DNA of 64,000 nucleotides from Ianthella basta (Eukaryota; Porifera; Demospongiae; Verongiida; Ianthellidae). Location of the stretch: the NCBI GenBank assembly GCA_964019415.1, contig OZ025881.1, positions 3,753,121 through 3,817,120 of the forward strand. Direction: 5' to 3'. The notes below the pieces were generated by a model. That model was not told the origin of the DNA, ran no database searches, and was given only the letters and a program-made list of their open reading frames with translations. The position numbers were made by a program, and so were the translations under genes. Positions 48,301-60,124 of this stretch are shown piece by piece; position 1 is the first letter of the stretch; each line of letters begins with the position of its first letter.

Positions 48301-51300
48301 ATTTTCCGTAATGGAGGGAAAACGTGCGGCGCTCTTTGCAGGCGCAGCAAATCATCTTCCGTTTACCTCCTTATAACCATCACCATGCGGCGCTCTGTAA
48401 TAATCCTGAGTTTCGCGTCGATCGCGCGCAAACTGCATGAGGAGTTTGCGAACATAGGATTTGAGCTCTACCAAAATATATATAGAGATTGTGTTGTTAT
48501 TGTAGCAAGCTAGCTGGCTGTGCACAAGGCAGTAGACAGCTGGATTGTCTGTCACCATCTTTATATAAATATTATTTGGCAATGCAAAACTATAGGCTAA
48601 TGTTTGAGTATTGGGAAGTAACGTCATCCCGATGGTAATGTAAAGGAACCAAAATTGACTATGAAACACCATGCACCAAACCATGTTGAGGATGTGCAAG
48701 ACAGGTAGATAGGTGGCTTGGCTATTGAACAGGTTCTGGCATTTAAATATATCTTAGTCTTCTTATCAATGACACTTAAACTTGGAGTAATCACATTGAC
48801 ATGGGCTGTAACTAGTCTCACTTTGCTAGACTGCCAATTCACTTCCACTCCGCCCCCCAAAAGATGGTCTGGGGGCTAATGCCAACTTTTTTTCTGACAG
48901 TCTAGGGAAGTCAGGACCGACAATAATTCATTCAATAAAGGCGCTAACACCTATGTAGCCTTGTGGTCACTGCCTCCCAGGTGTTATGCCTGCACGAACA
49001 CCATTGCTGTGTACACAAACACATAATGATTAGGTAATGATTGGAGGCACACATGATACTATTTACAGCACCAAGCACCGTACATCTCACCCAAACTAAA
49101 CTTTCTTCCATCCTGTTCCTCTGTGGCTGAGCATCCAGAGCATAGGACAGCATAGCCTAACTGACAGGCCCAGAACATAAGAGGACAAAAGGCATTCGGC
49201 ACAATGTGTGAACACCAATGTAAGCATGATACACAGTGCTCTGCCTGTCACACTAAACAATTGTGATACTGCCATATGGCTAAATGTAGATTCTGCAGTA
49301 GAGAACACAAGATGAGAAAGAGCCCTACAACATATATAAATTCTACTGCAGAATCCAAATTGTCGATATGTCAGTATCACAGTTGTTTAGTGTGCAAGAG
49401 GCAGAGTGCTGTGTATCACGCCTACACTGGTGTTCACTCATGGTTTCAATTGCCATATGTCCTTGTACATATGTCCCAGGCCTGTCAGTTAGGTTGTGCT
49501 GACCTGTGCTCTGGACACTCAGCTGCAGATCTAGATAGAGGAAAAGGATGGAAGAAAGTTTAGTTTAGGACCAGAAACTACACTGCCACATGTGCCATAT
49601 ATTTTGGCTTGCAACAAGGCGGGATAGTGCAGTACTCAGCAATGCATGGAAATATTTGGCTGCCTATATTCCATTTCACCATCCCTGCATCTCTCTAGCA
49701 ATATCAAGGTCATGGGCAAACTTGTATGTCATTCAACTCCTGTTGTATAGACAGGGTGCATAGGGGGATGGTGCATTTGCCCCCCCCAGAAATATCACAA
49801 GACACATGTTAACATACTATCGCCCCGTTATTTCTTGGAACACCACTCTCCTCTCTCCCCCCTGAAGAATTTTAAATACAGCATTTATAGACATCATGAA
49901 GGAGGACACTGTATAATGGTGCATTGTATTGTACCCTTTTGGCAGGGTCTTTAGTACATAATCTGTGTACTGATTATTTCCTTTCTCTAGGACATGCCCA
50001 TTAAGAAGGAAATGGTGGCGGAGCATGTTAGGGGGATGAACCACTACTTTACCAAGCGTAACTACAAAATGCACTCCTACCTAGCTGTACCAGAGATGTG
50101 GATACTGAAGGAAGGAGAGGGTACACCAGTTGATCTACGTTCCGAGGCTATGGATGCAAGCAGTACTTCAGAAATGACTGTTGCCACTGGTATTGCTTTA
50201 GAGTCCAAACATTCCACCACTCAAATTATTAAAGAGCAGGCGAAAGCCCTTCAGGAATCTGAAGAAAAGAACAAGAAAGCTGAAAATGAGAAGCTGGCAA
50301 AAGAACTTGGGCTAACACCTGATGTGATAAAAGCCCAACAAGAGCAGTACAAGAAACTGGAGAGGCAGCAGTTGGAGAATGAGCAGAAACGTGAAGCTTG
50401 CCCTGTGACTGCAGCTAGTGACAGCCTACATCACTTTGCCAGTGGCCAACAGGCTGATCTCAGCAGAAGACACGCCACGTCTATTGTAAGGCAGACCTCT
50501 AAGGAGCAACAGGCAACTCAGGTCAACTTAAAAGTAGGTACTGCAGTGGAGCTGGTAGACCCACCAGGGTATGGTACCATTAGATGGATAGGAAAATTCC
50601 CTGGTGTGGACCAAGATATTTCTGGTGTTGAAATGGTGAGCTGTACAATTTATTGTTTGCAGTCAGTAACAATGTTTGTGCTAACTCTGCAGTGATCTCA
50701 TATGATGCTGGAGTATAATATAACTGTAGGCGAATAGTTTGTGGGCAATACGTAGCAGATTAATCAACAACTGAATGTAGGACGTTTCGGCCCGAAGGCC
50801 ATCGTCAGCTGCATACAAAACTGTTTTGTACGCAGCTGATGAAGGCCTTCGGGCCAAAACGTCCTGCATTCAGTTGTTGATTAATTTGCTACGTATTGCC
50901 CACAAGCTATTCGCCTACATTGAACAACATAGCAATGAGCCTCTTCTTCTACATTAATATAACTGTAATTGTCTAGCATTGACCAGCCAGGCAGAAGCAT
51001 GCCAGGGAGGTTAATCTACTTCAGGTTACAATATCTAGCCCTGGCATTAGCTCGAAGTTGACCTATTATGTATTGTCAATGATCTTACTGTAATTGCGGA
51101 GATCAGACTTTTTATTTGTGTAATGGTTAATGGGATGTATCTCATAAATTCTACGTTACACTCGCTCTTGAGGACATGGTATGGTCACTAATTGTCCTTG
51201 AGTGTGGCATCATTGCAGCAGTGTCAGTTAACGATTGCTATACATGCTTACTTTTCATTGGTGTCAGATTATGTGAGCATACTATTATATACGTAGTGAC

Positions 51301-54300
51301 AGATTACAGATATGTATTGTATGGCTGAAACGAACATGGTTATTTGCGAGGAAGAAATAATGATATTCAGACACTAGATTACCAACGGATATCCAGATAG
51401 TAGAGATGTCTAAGATTTGGTGTAAAATGTTCAGCTATAACTATGTAATCGTGTGATGTGCATGGGCAGATTTAGGGGGGTCCAGGGGGTCATGTGACCC
51501 CCCCCTTAGCCTAGACCCTAAGATTTTTTCACAGCAGAAAATGGCAGTAAGCAGTATTTAAGGCATAGAGAGGGCTATGAATCAACTATGACACAATCAT
51601 TTTTACCATAAACCTGCCCGATGTGATTGTACAGTAGTCCAATATGCCAAAATTGGCTTTCACTTCAATGCCACCTGCTGGCGGCCATTTTTATGACGTC
51701 ACAAGCGTTACTTTATTGCAATAAAGATGGCCGCTCAGACGTGTGAAGTTTGAAAAATTACTTTGTGACCCCCCCTTTACAAAATCCTGAATCCCCTGAT
51801 GTGATCTGTTTCCTTGCTTTCTTCTTGGGTGCCATTTTATTCTGATGTCACCAGCTTTATTGTACAATATAACAGGACTTGTTCTCCTATCTATTTCACT
51901 GTGTATTATTGTAATGCTGTTCCTACAGTTCAGCTGTGGCCTGGGAAGAGCTGAGCTGTAGGAACAACAGCAAAGCAAAGTATTCTTTAGCCCTCTTCTT
52001 TATAGTTATTTGAATTATTGTACAGTTCAATTGAAAGACCTTAGTTGCGTTCTCCAAATTCTTCTAGTTCATTGTCTTCATACAAAATAATTTCCAATAT
52101 TATGCTACAATGGCACTGATAGTGGAAGTGGCTGTTACTATTATTTGTAGGATATAATTGTTATGTTGTGAAAAGGATACTCATGTAGCAATAATAGGTA
52201 TCCATTTTAGCACTATTAATGTATTGTGTGTGTCCCTTAGCAGACACTAGCCGAGTGGTCCCATTTACACTATCCTGGGGAGCTCCTCTTGTCTCATTTG
52301 TGAACCACACATTTGTAGTCTAGCACAGATCCACTACTGCAGCCTTCTAACTTATTGTATGTCCATAGCTCCACCATAATACTGATCATGTTGCAATATC
52401 TTCCATGTGACATGCTCTTTGTGTAGAACACACAGTCAACCTTGGTCTAAGCAGTGATGATCCACAATTAGCCTGATGGCACATTCTTCTCTTTGAGCTA
52501 ACCAGTTGATTTTCCTGCAATGGACGATTTTAGAATGCCACTTGGCAGAAAACATAATGCCATGAGCTAAGTCACTGCCTCCCCATTTCATTGTAAGTAT
52601 TGAACAGCTTATCAAAATGCATGGTACTGAGGCAGCAGCCTATTGTGGTGCTCTCTAAAGTACTCCTACCATGCAGTGGTCAATTCTGCATCTGCTACTG
52701 TGCAATGTCTCTGAGTTGAAACCACTGCAGATCAAAATTAGAAAATAAGCTCAGCAGGGACTTTAAAGGGTCAGTTCAACTTGCATAGATAGACTCACCC
52801 ACTAATGGAATCTATCTAACTGGCTCTGATTGTGCAACCCTGACAGGACTAAGGAATGGCTATGTGCTTGACTTCACAGTCATTTACTTACCAGTAACCA
52901 CATTCAGCAAGCAACTGTCTTCCCTTGGTCATGCAGGTCTATAGAGATTTGGTTCCGTTTGTTGTAGCAGTTCAGTATACTTACATATGCTGCATACACT
53001 AATGGTTTGTGCACAACGCATTGTGCACTCATCCCATTAGTGTGTGGAACTACATCATAGTCCATCAGCCAATTCTGTAGTTATTCTCAAACTTCATGTA
53101 CATTCTGTTACAGGAAGAAGAGGTGGATGGGTGTGGAGATGGCTCGTGGAAGGGTGTGCAGTACTTCAGTTGTAAAGATGGACATGCATTGTTCATAGTA
53201 CACAACATGTTGAAGCCAGACAGACGGCAGAAAAAACATTCATTGGTGGGGCAAGGTTAGTTTTAGTGTGTACTCACTCACTTATGCTACATTTGTAGGG
53301 CTTCGGGGTGTTTCACATATACTGTATAGTGGGATTATTGGTGGGGTTTTAAATTTGGCAGTTTGGCAGATTTCAAGAAACTCTACCAAATTTAATCCCT
53401 CCCTAATATTTCAGGCTGTGTACGAAGTATGGTGTGTATAGTTGATAGCTACATATAGTCTAGTCAGGTTTGCATTTGGGGGCAGAGAGGGCTTTCCTTG
53501 AAAATTTGGCAAGCCATATGTCAACGTAGCATTGCCTTCCCCCACACACACATCTCGTATTGCACCCCCTTTAATTCTTGGATGTTCAGTTTCACCCCCC
53601 CCTTGAAGAAGTTTCTAAATTAAACCTGTTGGGGTAGGTCAACTCCTTTATATGCAGTCAACAGGTACATTTGATGTTGATATGGACCTGAGTATCTGCA
53701 AATTAAGGAAAGGAGTTGTGTTCCAGTATCTCAGAGAAGGAGACAGAACTGGTGGAGAAACCTGTGTTGTGAGGGCAAGCTCTTGTGTGTTTGTTCAGGA
53801 CCCAAATTTAGGCTGTAAAGAAGCGTCGAATGACTCATGGCACCTACCTTGGCTGCACCTCTGACAAGAGAGCTAAGATGTGAAGTTAGACTGCTGAAAC
53901 AGCAAGAAACCAAAGCCAACAGTTCTCCATTGTTGGCATTTTCTGTGACATCATCGGTGTTTAGATCTTGGGATCTGCCAAATTTGAAACTGCCAATAAC
54001 CTTTGCAGACAAATCCACCAAGTTATTCGCCTGCCAACTTTTTCCGCTATATAGTAGTTCTTCAGGGGATATTTCCACAAATTTATGTCTTTTCCAATGG
54101 TTTTTGAAATATTGTCAATGACACTTCCCACTATACACTAGCCCTATTGTTCTTTCAGTCCCCAGTGCTGTGCAGCATGTAGTGGATGGCTTCTTATTTC
54201 CTTTTGTTGTCTGTTTCCATAGAGCATATTGTGCAACCTGTTTGCTCCTGTGACTGCCAGCTAGTAAAGGACCAAGTGATGGAAGTCAAGGCAAAGATCC

Positions 54301-55439
54301 ATTACCACGATGAACAGATTGCAACAGTCAAAGGGCAGGTTACCCGTTTCCATAATGACAGTGTCAAGGAGATTGATGTACAGATCAGTGAACACAAAAT
54401 GCAGGTTGGAGAAGAGCTTACAAAAATCAAGGGGCAAGTTGTAAGCTGTGAAGAGGCTCTGGAGACAAAGGACCAACAGATTGAAGAGCTCCAAGAAGCT
54501 GTTCAGGCAAAGGACCAACAGATTGAAGAGCTCCAACAAATGGTTGTAGGTTGTGAAGAGGCTGTTCAGGCAAAGGACCAACAGATTGAAGAACTCCAAC
54601 GAATGTTTGCTGGCCTCAGAGGTGAATTCACTACTAGATTCTCTGCCATGGAGACACAACTGAAGGATCTTCAGCCACCATGGGCCATTCCTGAAGCTGA
54701 GCTTGAAGTGACCACAACTGTACTGGGGAAGGGAGCATATGGGGAGGTGCGAGTGGGGGTCTACCATGGTGACCGAGTGGCAGTGAAGAGGCTACACAAT
54801 GTCATTGCAAGTGACTACTATCACAAAATGATCCAGAGGGAGATGGGGATTGCTGCACGCCTGAGACACCCCAAGCTTGTCCTCTTCATTGGTGCTGTCA
54901 CCACAGGCAACCTCACCATAGTAACAGAACTGATGGAGACCAGCCTTCGCTCTGAACTGGAACATGGCCGCCTCAAGGAAGCCCACTTTCTCCCCATCAG
55001 CCGTGACATAGCCTGTGCCCTCTGCTACCTCCACTCCCTCCCTGAGCCCATCATCCACCGTGACGTCAGCAGTGCTAATGTGCTACTCAACTCCAGACAG
55101 GGAGGCTGGACTGCTAAACTGGGTGACTATGGCTCAGCCAACTTTCAGGCCAAGCTGCAGACGGTGGGCCCTGGCTGTCCTGTGTATGCTGCCCCTGAAG
55201 CAAGCAGGCCAGAGGAGCAGGGACCCAAGATGGACGTGTACAGCTATGGTGTGCTCCTATTGGAGATGTGCTCTGGCACTCTCCCTGACCCTCGTGACCT
55301 CCCAGCCATCCAACAAGCAGTGCACACCTGGGGACAGCCAAAGGGTCAGCTGGGAGTGCTGGCCTGTCAGTGCACTCACCAGAGCAGTGACAGGAGGCCT
55401 CACATGAGGGCAGTGGTCACACAGCTCGATGGAATGTAA
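45375..55439 (+). CDS. CYLD-like triple CAP-Gly, coiled-coil and TKL kinase protein, copy 2
   Basis: Coding exons 45375-45860, 46340-46645, 49991-50635, 53114-53255 and 54223-55439 join in phase to 931 aa. The architecture is that of copy 1: a CYLD-like leader, three CAP-Gly modules, a coiled coil and a kinase with the same GKGAYGEV, VAVK, HRDVSSANVLL and DYG blocks. Differences: CAP-Gly 1 has SSDG in place of SCDG, the linker after CAP-Gly 2 is shorter, and the coiled coil is longer by exactly 21 residues (three heptads). The kinase domain is nearly identical to copy 1, while the N-terminal exons have diverged more. The donor of exon 4 is gttagt, unlike the gtaggt of copy 1. A relic of exon 2 lies in the first coding intron. 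No USP domain is seen. Probably functional; whether copies 1 and 2 are both expressed is unknown. Confidence 0.85.
45953..46097 (+). pseudogene. Relic of kinase exon 2 inside the first coding intron of copy 2
   Basis: About 145 bp match 18905-19050 of copy 1 at about 90%, reading SAPPLVATALATPAP, then KRLLLSAEVSATDREF, and ending in an early stop. It lies upstream of the functional exon 2 (46340-46645) and resembles copy 1 more than its own neighbour, so it looks like the debris of a local exon duplication. Confidence 0.8.
46690..47012. repeat. Three alternating hammerhead-bearing repeats
   Basis: Three units of about 100 bp, the first two on the minus strand and the third on the plus, share TTGCATTGAATKGTC, a GTGATGGGT hairpin and a CTTTGGACAACCGAG-type flank. 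Each centres on a CTGACGA...GAAA-like core. A small palindromic retroelement or a set of Penelope termini is inferred. Confidence 0.65.
46880..46915 (-). ncRNA. Hammerhead-like motif (best unit of the cluster)
   Basis: On the minus strand CTGACGA, a GCCC/GGGT stem with a GTGAT loop, then GAAATGTTGC. The units at 46766-46800 and 46926-46960 each have one altered core box (GCAA for GAAA, TTGACGA for CTGACGA). Confidence 0.5.
47440..47720. repeat. Palindromic hammerhead-bearing repeat
   Basis: Inverted arms share CAACTGAATGCAGGAC and AATACGTAGCAGATTAATC; each arm has a CTGACGA..GGCC-type core facing inward (47518-47552 minus and 47622-47656 plus). The GAAA box is changed to AAAA in both, so they are probably inactive. 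Confidence 0.75.
48000..49085. other. Intron sequence, no gene seen
   Basis: Part of the 3.3-kb intron 2 of kinase copy 2. A repeated TGTTGC-TGCATTGTAG-type segment occurs twice (48000-48060 and 48100-48180). Nothing codes convincingly. Confidence 0.5.
49092..49568. repeat. About 477-bp foldback element in intron
   Basis: Arms 49092-49315 and about 49330-49568 are reverse complements, with ends AAACTAAACTTTCTTCCATCC and the matching complement. Arms differ by several percent. Family not recognised. Confidence 0.8.
50728..50935. repeat. Palindromic hammerhead-bearing repeat, second copy
   Basis: Same family as 47440-47720. The arms share AATACGTAGCAGATTAATC. Minus-strand core at 50780-50815: CTGACGA, GGCC/GGCC stem with TTCG loop, GAAACGTC, complete. 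Plus-strand core at 50832-50867 starts CTGATGA but has AAAA in place of GAAA. It lies in intron 3 of kinase copy 2. Confidence 0.75.
50780..50815 (-). ncRNA. Hammerhead-ribozyme-like motif, complete core
   Basis: Both core boxes are intact on the minus strand (CTGACGA and GAAAC). One unpaired base lies between the first box and the 4-bp stem II. Confidence 0.6.
51922..51977 (+). other. Stable hairpin in intron 3 of kinase copy 2
   Basis: The arm GCTGTTCCTACAGTTCAGCT pairs with AGCTGAGCTGTAGGAACAACAGC through about 20 bp, with one 3-nt bulge and a 13-nt loop. It has no counterpart in copy 1. Could be a small foldback relic or a structured RNA. Confidence 0.4.
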
Positions 55440-56150
55440 CTTAATCATTACTGGACAATTGTGCATATGTAGCTGCAGCTGACTGATTGCTTGTAATAGT
55501 TTAATGCACTAGACAGAATAATAGTTTTGTACTGATTTCCTTCTCTTAACATTGGGTGTGTATCACATGCAGTTTGTAATATTTTTTCTGCATGCACTTG
55601 GATTTCATGTCAGCTTATGTATCTGTACTCTACATTAGAACACATTAGTTTTCAAACATATGCCATTAGTTTGATGATTCTTACTTTATTTACTTACTCA
55701 TATTGTACAATGTGTCCATATAATATAGTTATATTTAGTGTTCCCCTGTACATGTATATGTTACGCGCATACCTATATATGCATTTATTAGTTGCTTAAT
55801 AACTAAGTCTAGTGTGTATTGTACTATATAATGCACATTAATATTGTGCATGCACCTGTATGCATTGGTTATGTATATTACTATACCTTATAATACCTTG
55901 CATGCATGTGCATATATAATGAACACAGCATTGTATTTCATCCACATAAATATATAATAATTATCCACAGCAAACAGACATGCATTCACCATATTCTTAT
56001 AATTATTATTGCAAAAGCAAACACCCAAATTGCATGATGAACCACCCCAACAGCCCTTAATGTAAACCCTGGAGGCTTCCCCCCCACTGGTCCCTGCACA
56101 AGCATGCGTTGGTGGCTCTAGTTGCCTATAGTATATTGCTGCCTTTCAGG
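55440..56150. other. 3' flank of kinase copy 2, no gene seen
   Basis: AT-rich spacer, similar at its start to the flank after copy 1. No supported ORF. Confidence 0.6.
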
Positions 56151-56660
56151 TTGGGCAGCAGCCCCTGGGGTCCAGCAGGGGGGGGGACTTGAGCCCTCAT
56201 TCTGAAGCACAAATCATTAATAAAATTAATTCAATTATTACAAATTTGTAATTGGGATTAATACAGTTACTGTGGGATCATGGAAGTCCACTACATTTAA
56301 TTACCATGAGCTGCTGCCACCCCCGCCAGGTAAGATCATTCTGAAATATGCTCTTCTGCTCATGTACAATCACACACCCCTGGCATGACACTAACTGTTG
56401 TCATATAAGAGTGCATGTGATGTTATATAGTGAAAGTGTTTCACTCTCATTCACTGTTAACACATATCATGACATGTAGCTACTCAGTTCTAGTGGCTGG
56501 TGGGTGAATGTAGGGTGTGTTCTTACAACAAACAAATGCTAATGAGTTGTCTTCTGTAGCTCATGCAGTGCAGTGTATACACACCTGCATTCAGGTCTAT
56601 ATACAAGCATCTTCACAACCAGTGCATAGCAGGTAGTCGCTAGCATACAGTAGGTGTGCA
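56150..56660 (+). pseudogene. Relic of a third GPCR 5' flank
   Basis: Resembles 500-1000 and 31010-31660, including a piece corresponding to the candidate exon at 593-649 (acceptor TTACAG, donor CCAGGTAAG). No downstream GPCR exons follow; instead there is unrelated sequence and a LINE. It marks a third unit of the array whose receptor was lost. Confidence 0.65.
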
Positions 56661-57335
56661 CTTGGCAATGTTCTGACCTTATGGCTAACTACGTAGCTTG
56701 CTTCGCTATTGCTTACTGTACGAATCTTTTTTGTCTGAACTCATGGACAATAGTAATGCATGATCCTAGTGAACTCAAAATAATTAGTTTGATGGCTGAT
56801 ACCTGTAAATCCCCTAACCAGAGATAGAATTTTACTACTTAGTTTCACCCTGGATCTGCCTTTGCTGTATGTGCTAGATATGGGCATAGCTATATAGCTA
56901 GCTAGCTAGCTGGCTGTGTGCTAGTAGCTCGACGTGTGTGCATGCAAACAGCAATCCAGAGCATACTGCACCTTTCCATATAAATTAAAAGAGAGGACTA
57001 GGGATAGAGGAGAGTCCTCTCCTTTAGCTATAATGAAGGGAGTGGGTGAGTAGGTGGATGTGGATGTGTGCACACTTGTACCTACCTAGAGGGGAGGAGA
57101 AAAGCCATTATTAGCTCATTGGATTTACAGTAAAATTTTGTATGAATGTATGCGTTCTCGGTCTCAGGTGTGAAAATCCAGACAAAGCTGGAAAAAAATA
57201 CCTGGCAAGAATGTATGTGCTGAGTGAAAGGAAAAATACTAGATAATAAAAAGATCACTAATTATGATATAGCTACATATAGATTAGCAGAACAGAAGTT
57301 TTTATAGTTGTAAAGGGATTGGGATTCGGAGCAGA

Positions 57336-59420
57336 TCAAGTAGTGAGTAGGGGTTTGTTCAATGGCCACGAGCTGGTCGAGCGTGCCAGAAATCTGGCTC
57401 TTGAACAATTAACAGCGATGATGGCTGCTCGGGAGAGAACCTCCCTCCACTTAGAACTAGGGATCTGTGAGAAGTTTCTAGACAGCTGTGTCAGCGAGCT
57501 CAGATGGTGGTGGCCCAGTGCTCCAATGTCAATGGTAGTGTACTTCACTTTCCAACCATTCCTATCTGCATCAGACAGTACTTGCAGGTACTCCGGCTTA
57601 CCTGCTTTCCGTGTCTGTGCCAAAGCCAAGGCCTCCATGGTGTTACCACAGACTGTCAGTTCCAACAGGTGCAGCTCCTTGCCTTGAATGAACTCAATGT
57701 CTGATCTGGAACTGGACACCATCACCTCAAGGGGGACTTCGGAGGCTCTAAGGCCTGGAAGGTCAGTGAAAACTTTGTGAGAGGCATCTAGGAGACTGAT
57801 GAGACCTTCCCTGAGGGAGAGAAGCACTGAGTTGGGACTCCAGATGTAACGGCCTTCCTGAGCAGTGGGGCAGCCAGATAAGATGTGAGCTGTTGTGTGC
57901 ATCTTTGGCTACACAGTGGGCAAGAAGGGGCCACCCTCAGCTGCCATCTGTGTAGGTTCATTGGCGTGGGTAGGGTGTCAGATCCAGCTTTGAGAAGGAA
58001 CGGTAGCTGACCTTTAGGTAAGACATCCACAATCCTGGACCAGATTTTTGTTTCTTCCTCCAGGGCTGCAGGACCTGCAGGCTTTGCAACTTCTCATTCC
58101 ATTTTGTCCTCTCCTTCTCCAGTGTCAGCTTCTTTATGGCATTCCGCAGTGGTTTTACTGGTTGTCCACGATCGGCATTCTGGAACAGATCTTGAGTTCC
58201 TTGGTCTATATGATTTCTCCGGAGAAAGGCAGGGTCATTCAGGACTTTGTCCATATCCATCACTGCAGGATCAGTATACCTGCTCAGGGAGGCAAGCAGG
58301 GACAGCTTTGCCCTCACCTTAACAGACCCAAGGGAGGGGATCTTCAACACTGATGGGTGGTAAATTATGGCCCGTGTGGCACTTCTTGGGAGCTTCAGCC
58401 ACTTCTTGATGTACTTTGTGATGAGTCCCTCTAAGGCAGTGATTACAGATGGTAGGGTTTGACTGACCATTAGATGGAAACGAGTGGAGGGCAGCAGGTA
58501 CATGCATAAAATCCACAGTTTCATCTCCCCACAGATGGGCTGACTCTCAATCCTCATGAGGCCTTCAGACACAATTGCCTTTAATTTTGCGCTTGCAACT
58601 CTTCAGGTGGTGTGTTGGTTGGCTGCTAGAGTCTGACCCAAGAACTTGGTAGGGGCTTCCGCAATGCCCTTAGTAACTCCTTCCTTCAGGTGGAAAGAAC
58701 TCGTTGGGACCACATGGTCTACTGACAAGGAGATGCATTTCGAAGGACTCAGAGTCAGGCCACGGTCCTGACATGCTGAGTCAATCACTAGGAGGGAGCT
58801 CTGATGGTCGCTTGGAGAGGAGTTGATGATAGTGAGATCATCTGCAAAGGCTTTTGCCTTATGCTCTTTACCCTGGGCATGCTTGATCCTATTCGGAGCC
58901 GATTTCGGTGGCTTAGGTAGACTCTCCGTGCACTCCCTAAAGTGCTTTCCATTCTTCCTGGCCAGAATCCACTGCACTGAGTGCAGATGGAGCTCTTCAG
59001 TCTCTCCCCCAGGGTAACGCAACACTGCTTTCCCATCCAGCAGGTAGTCACAAATTGTCACCAGGTACCAACCCTTGGGTTCTGAAGAGTCGGGCTCATC
59101 CCATAGGACATACTCAGTTGAGTCCTTGGGAGGTAATGACTCAGTGCCAGGTAATGGGAGCAATGGACGGAAGCCCTGATATGCCCAGTTAGCAACAAGG
59201 TGTAGGATGGGGCTCATCACCAACAGAAAGATCATCGAAGACATGGTGTCACCATGGAATATGCCTCTCTCTATTGGAAGGAAAGGAGTCGTTGGTTGTG
59301 GGTTACCGCATACCCCTGGAGTTGTAACAATCCTTCACATAGTTGATAACGGCTTGGGGAACTTTGACAAAGTTGAGCATATCGGCAATCAGATCGTGAG
59401 AGACTGAGCCAAATGCGTTC
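57336..59420 (-). mobile_element. LINE with restriction-like endonuclease, 5'-truncated and frame-broken
   Basis: On the minus strand: RT block PILHLVANWAYQG, then KAFADDLTIINSS (FADD catalytic box) around 58823-58850, thumb region (58000-58570), a C-x2-C...H-x4-C knuckle (CPLCSQ, then TAHILSGC) near 57880-57930, and RSDIEF...LHLLELTV...KAGKPEY near 57570-57730, matching the RPD...ELT...K core of R2/NeSL-type endonucleases. Open frames of 188, 204 and 213 aa lie in different phases, so several frameshifts are present. It differs from the LINE at 23880 and keeps a fuller RT and C-terminus. It occupies the gap between kinase copy 2 and the copy-3 start. Confidence 0.8.
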
Positions 59421-59819
59421 TTGAGATCTGGATGCCATTAATAGTGTATATGTGCTCCACTATACTCCTGAGACCTGTTGTAGAAAGCCCTTCGGATGGA
59501 TGGATTGATTATTCCGTTAACTAGACAGACCTTCTCAAGACGTCTATCTAGAAATGATCTTCTGTAAGAGCTTTCCAGTAATTTGCAAACTAACTGGCCA
59601 CCAACCAAACGCCCTGCCACACGTTGTTCTCACATGCCTGCACGAGCACCGTGCAGTCACATTCACCTATGATAACATCTATGCCAACGAACAGGCATTA
59701 ATGTTCACTCTCCAATCGTGCGTGGGGCAGCCGTGGCTGCATGTACAACGAAAATGGCTGCTTTCTGCTGAGGATGGCGTGTGCGTCATCAGTCAGCTCA
59801 TAGACTCAGGAGATACCTA

Positions 59820-59842
59820 GAAGCAGTAGCTATCAACCAAAG
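59820..59842 (+). promoter_or_regulatory. Candidate 5' exon end of kinase copy 3
   Basis: ATCAACCAAAGTGAGC resembles the exon ends of copies 0 and 2 (CACCAAAGTGAGTG). The exon start and any X-box were not identified. Confidence 0.4.
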
Positions 59843-60124
59843 TGAGCAATTACTTTGTAGTGTCTTGCTAGCGTATCGATCTCTTTCTCTAGCGTGCTTA
59901 GTTTATTGTATGTAGACGTCTACTGACGTAAAAAGCAAGGAATTTGATACGTGCATAGCTAGCTACTTGGCGCAATTTGTTGTGTGGGTAACACTTAACT
60001 AGCTTAACTGTAGCTATTCAGTTTGGTTACTTATCGAGCTAGTTCACAATGTACCGTAGTAGTAGTCGACGCAGTGTAGTTTTCTGTGTGTAATTCTGTC
60101 TATATTTTGAATACACAGGTGACC

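Noticed and set aside
49276-49563. Cysteine- and histidine-rich frame resembling a zinc finger
   Set aside because: Lies wholly in the arms of a foldback element, and the spacing fits no finger type I know.
53652-54121. Possible extra exon between kinase exons 4 and 5 in copy 2 (frames starting GTFDVDMDLS and APTLAAPLTRE)
   Set aside because: The corresponding stretch in copy 1 (28650-28960) has stops and indels in these frames, and exons 4 and 5 join in phase without it.
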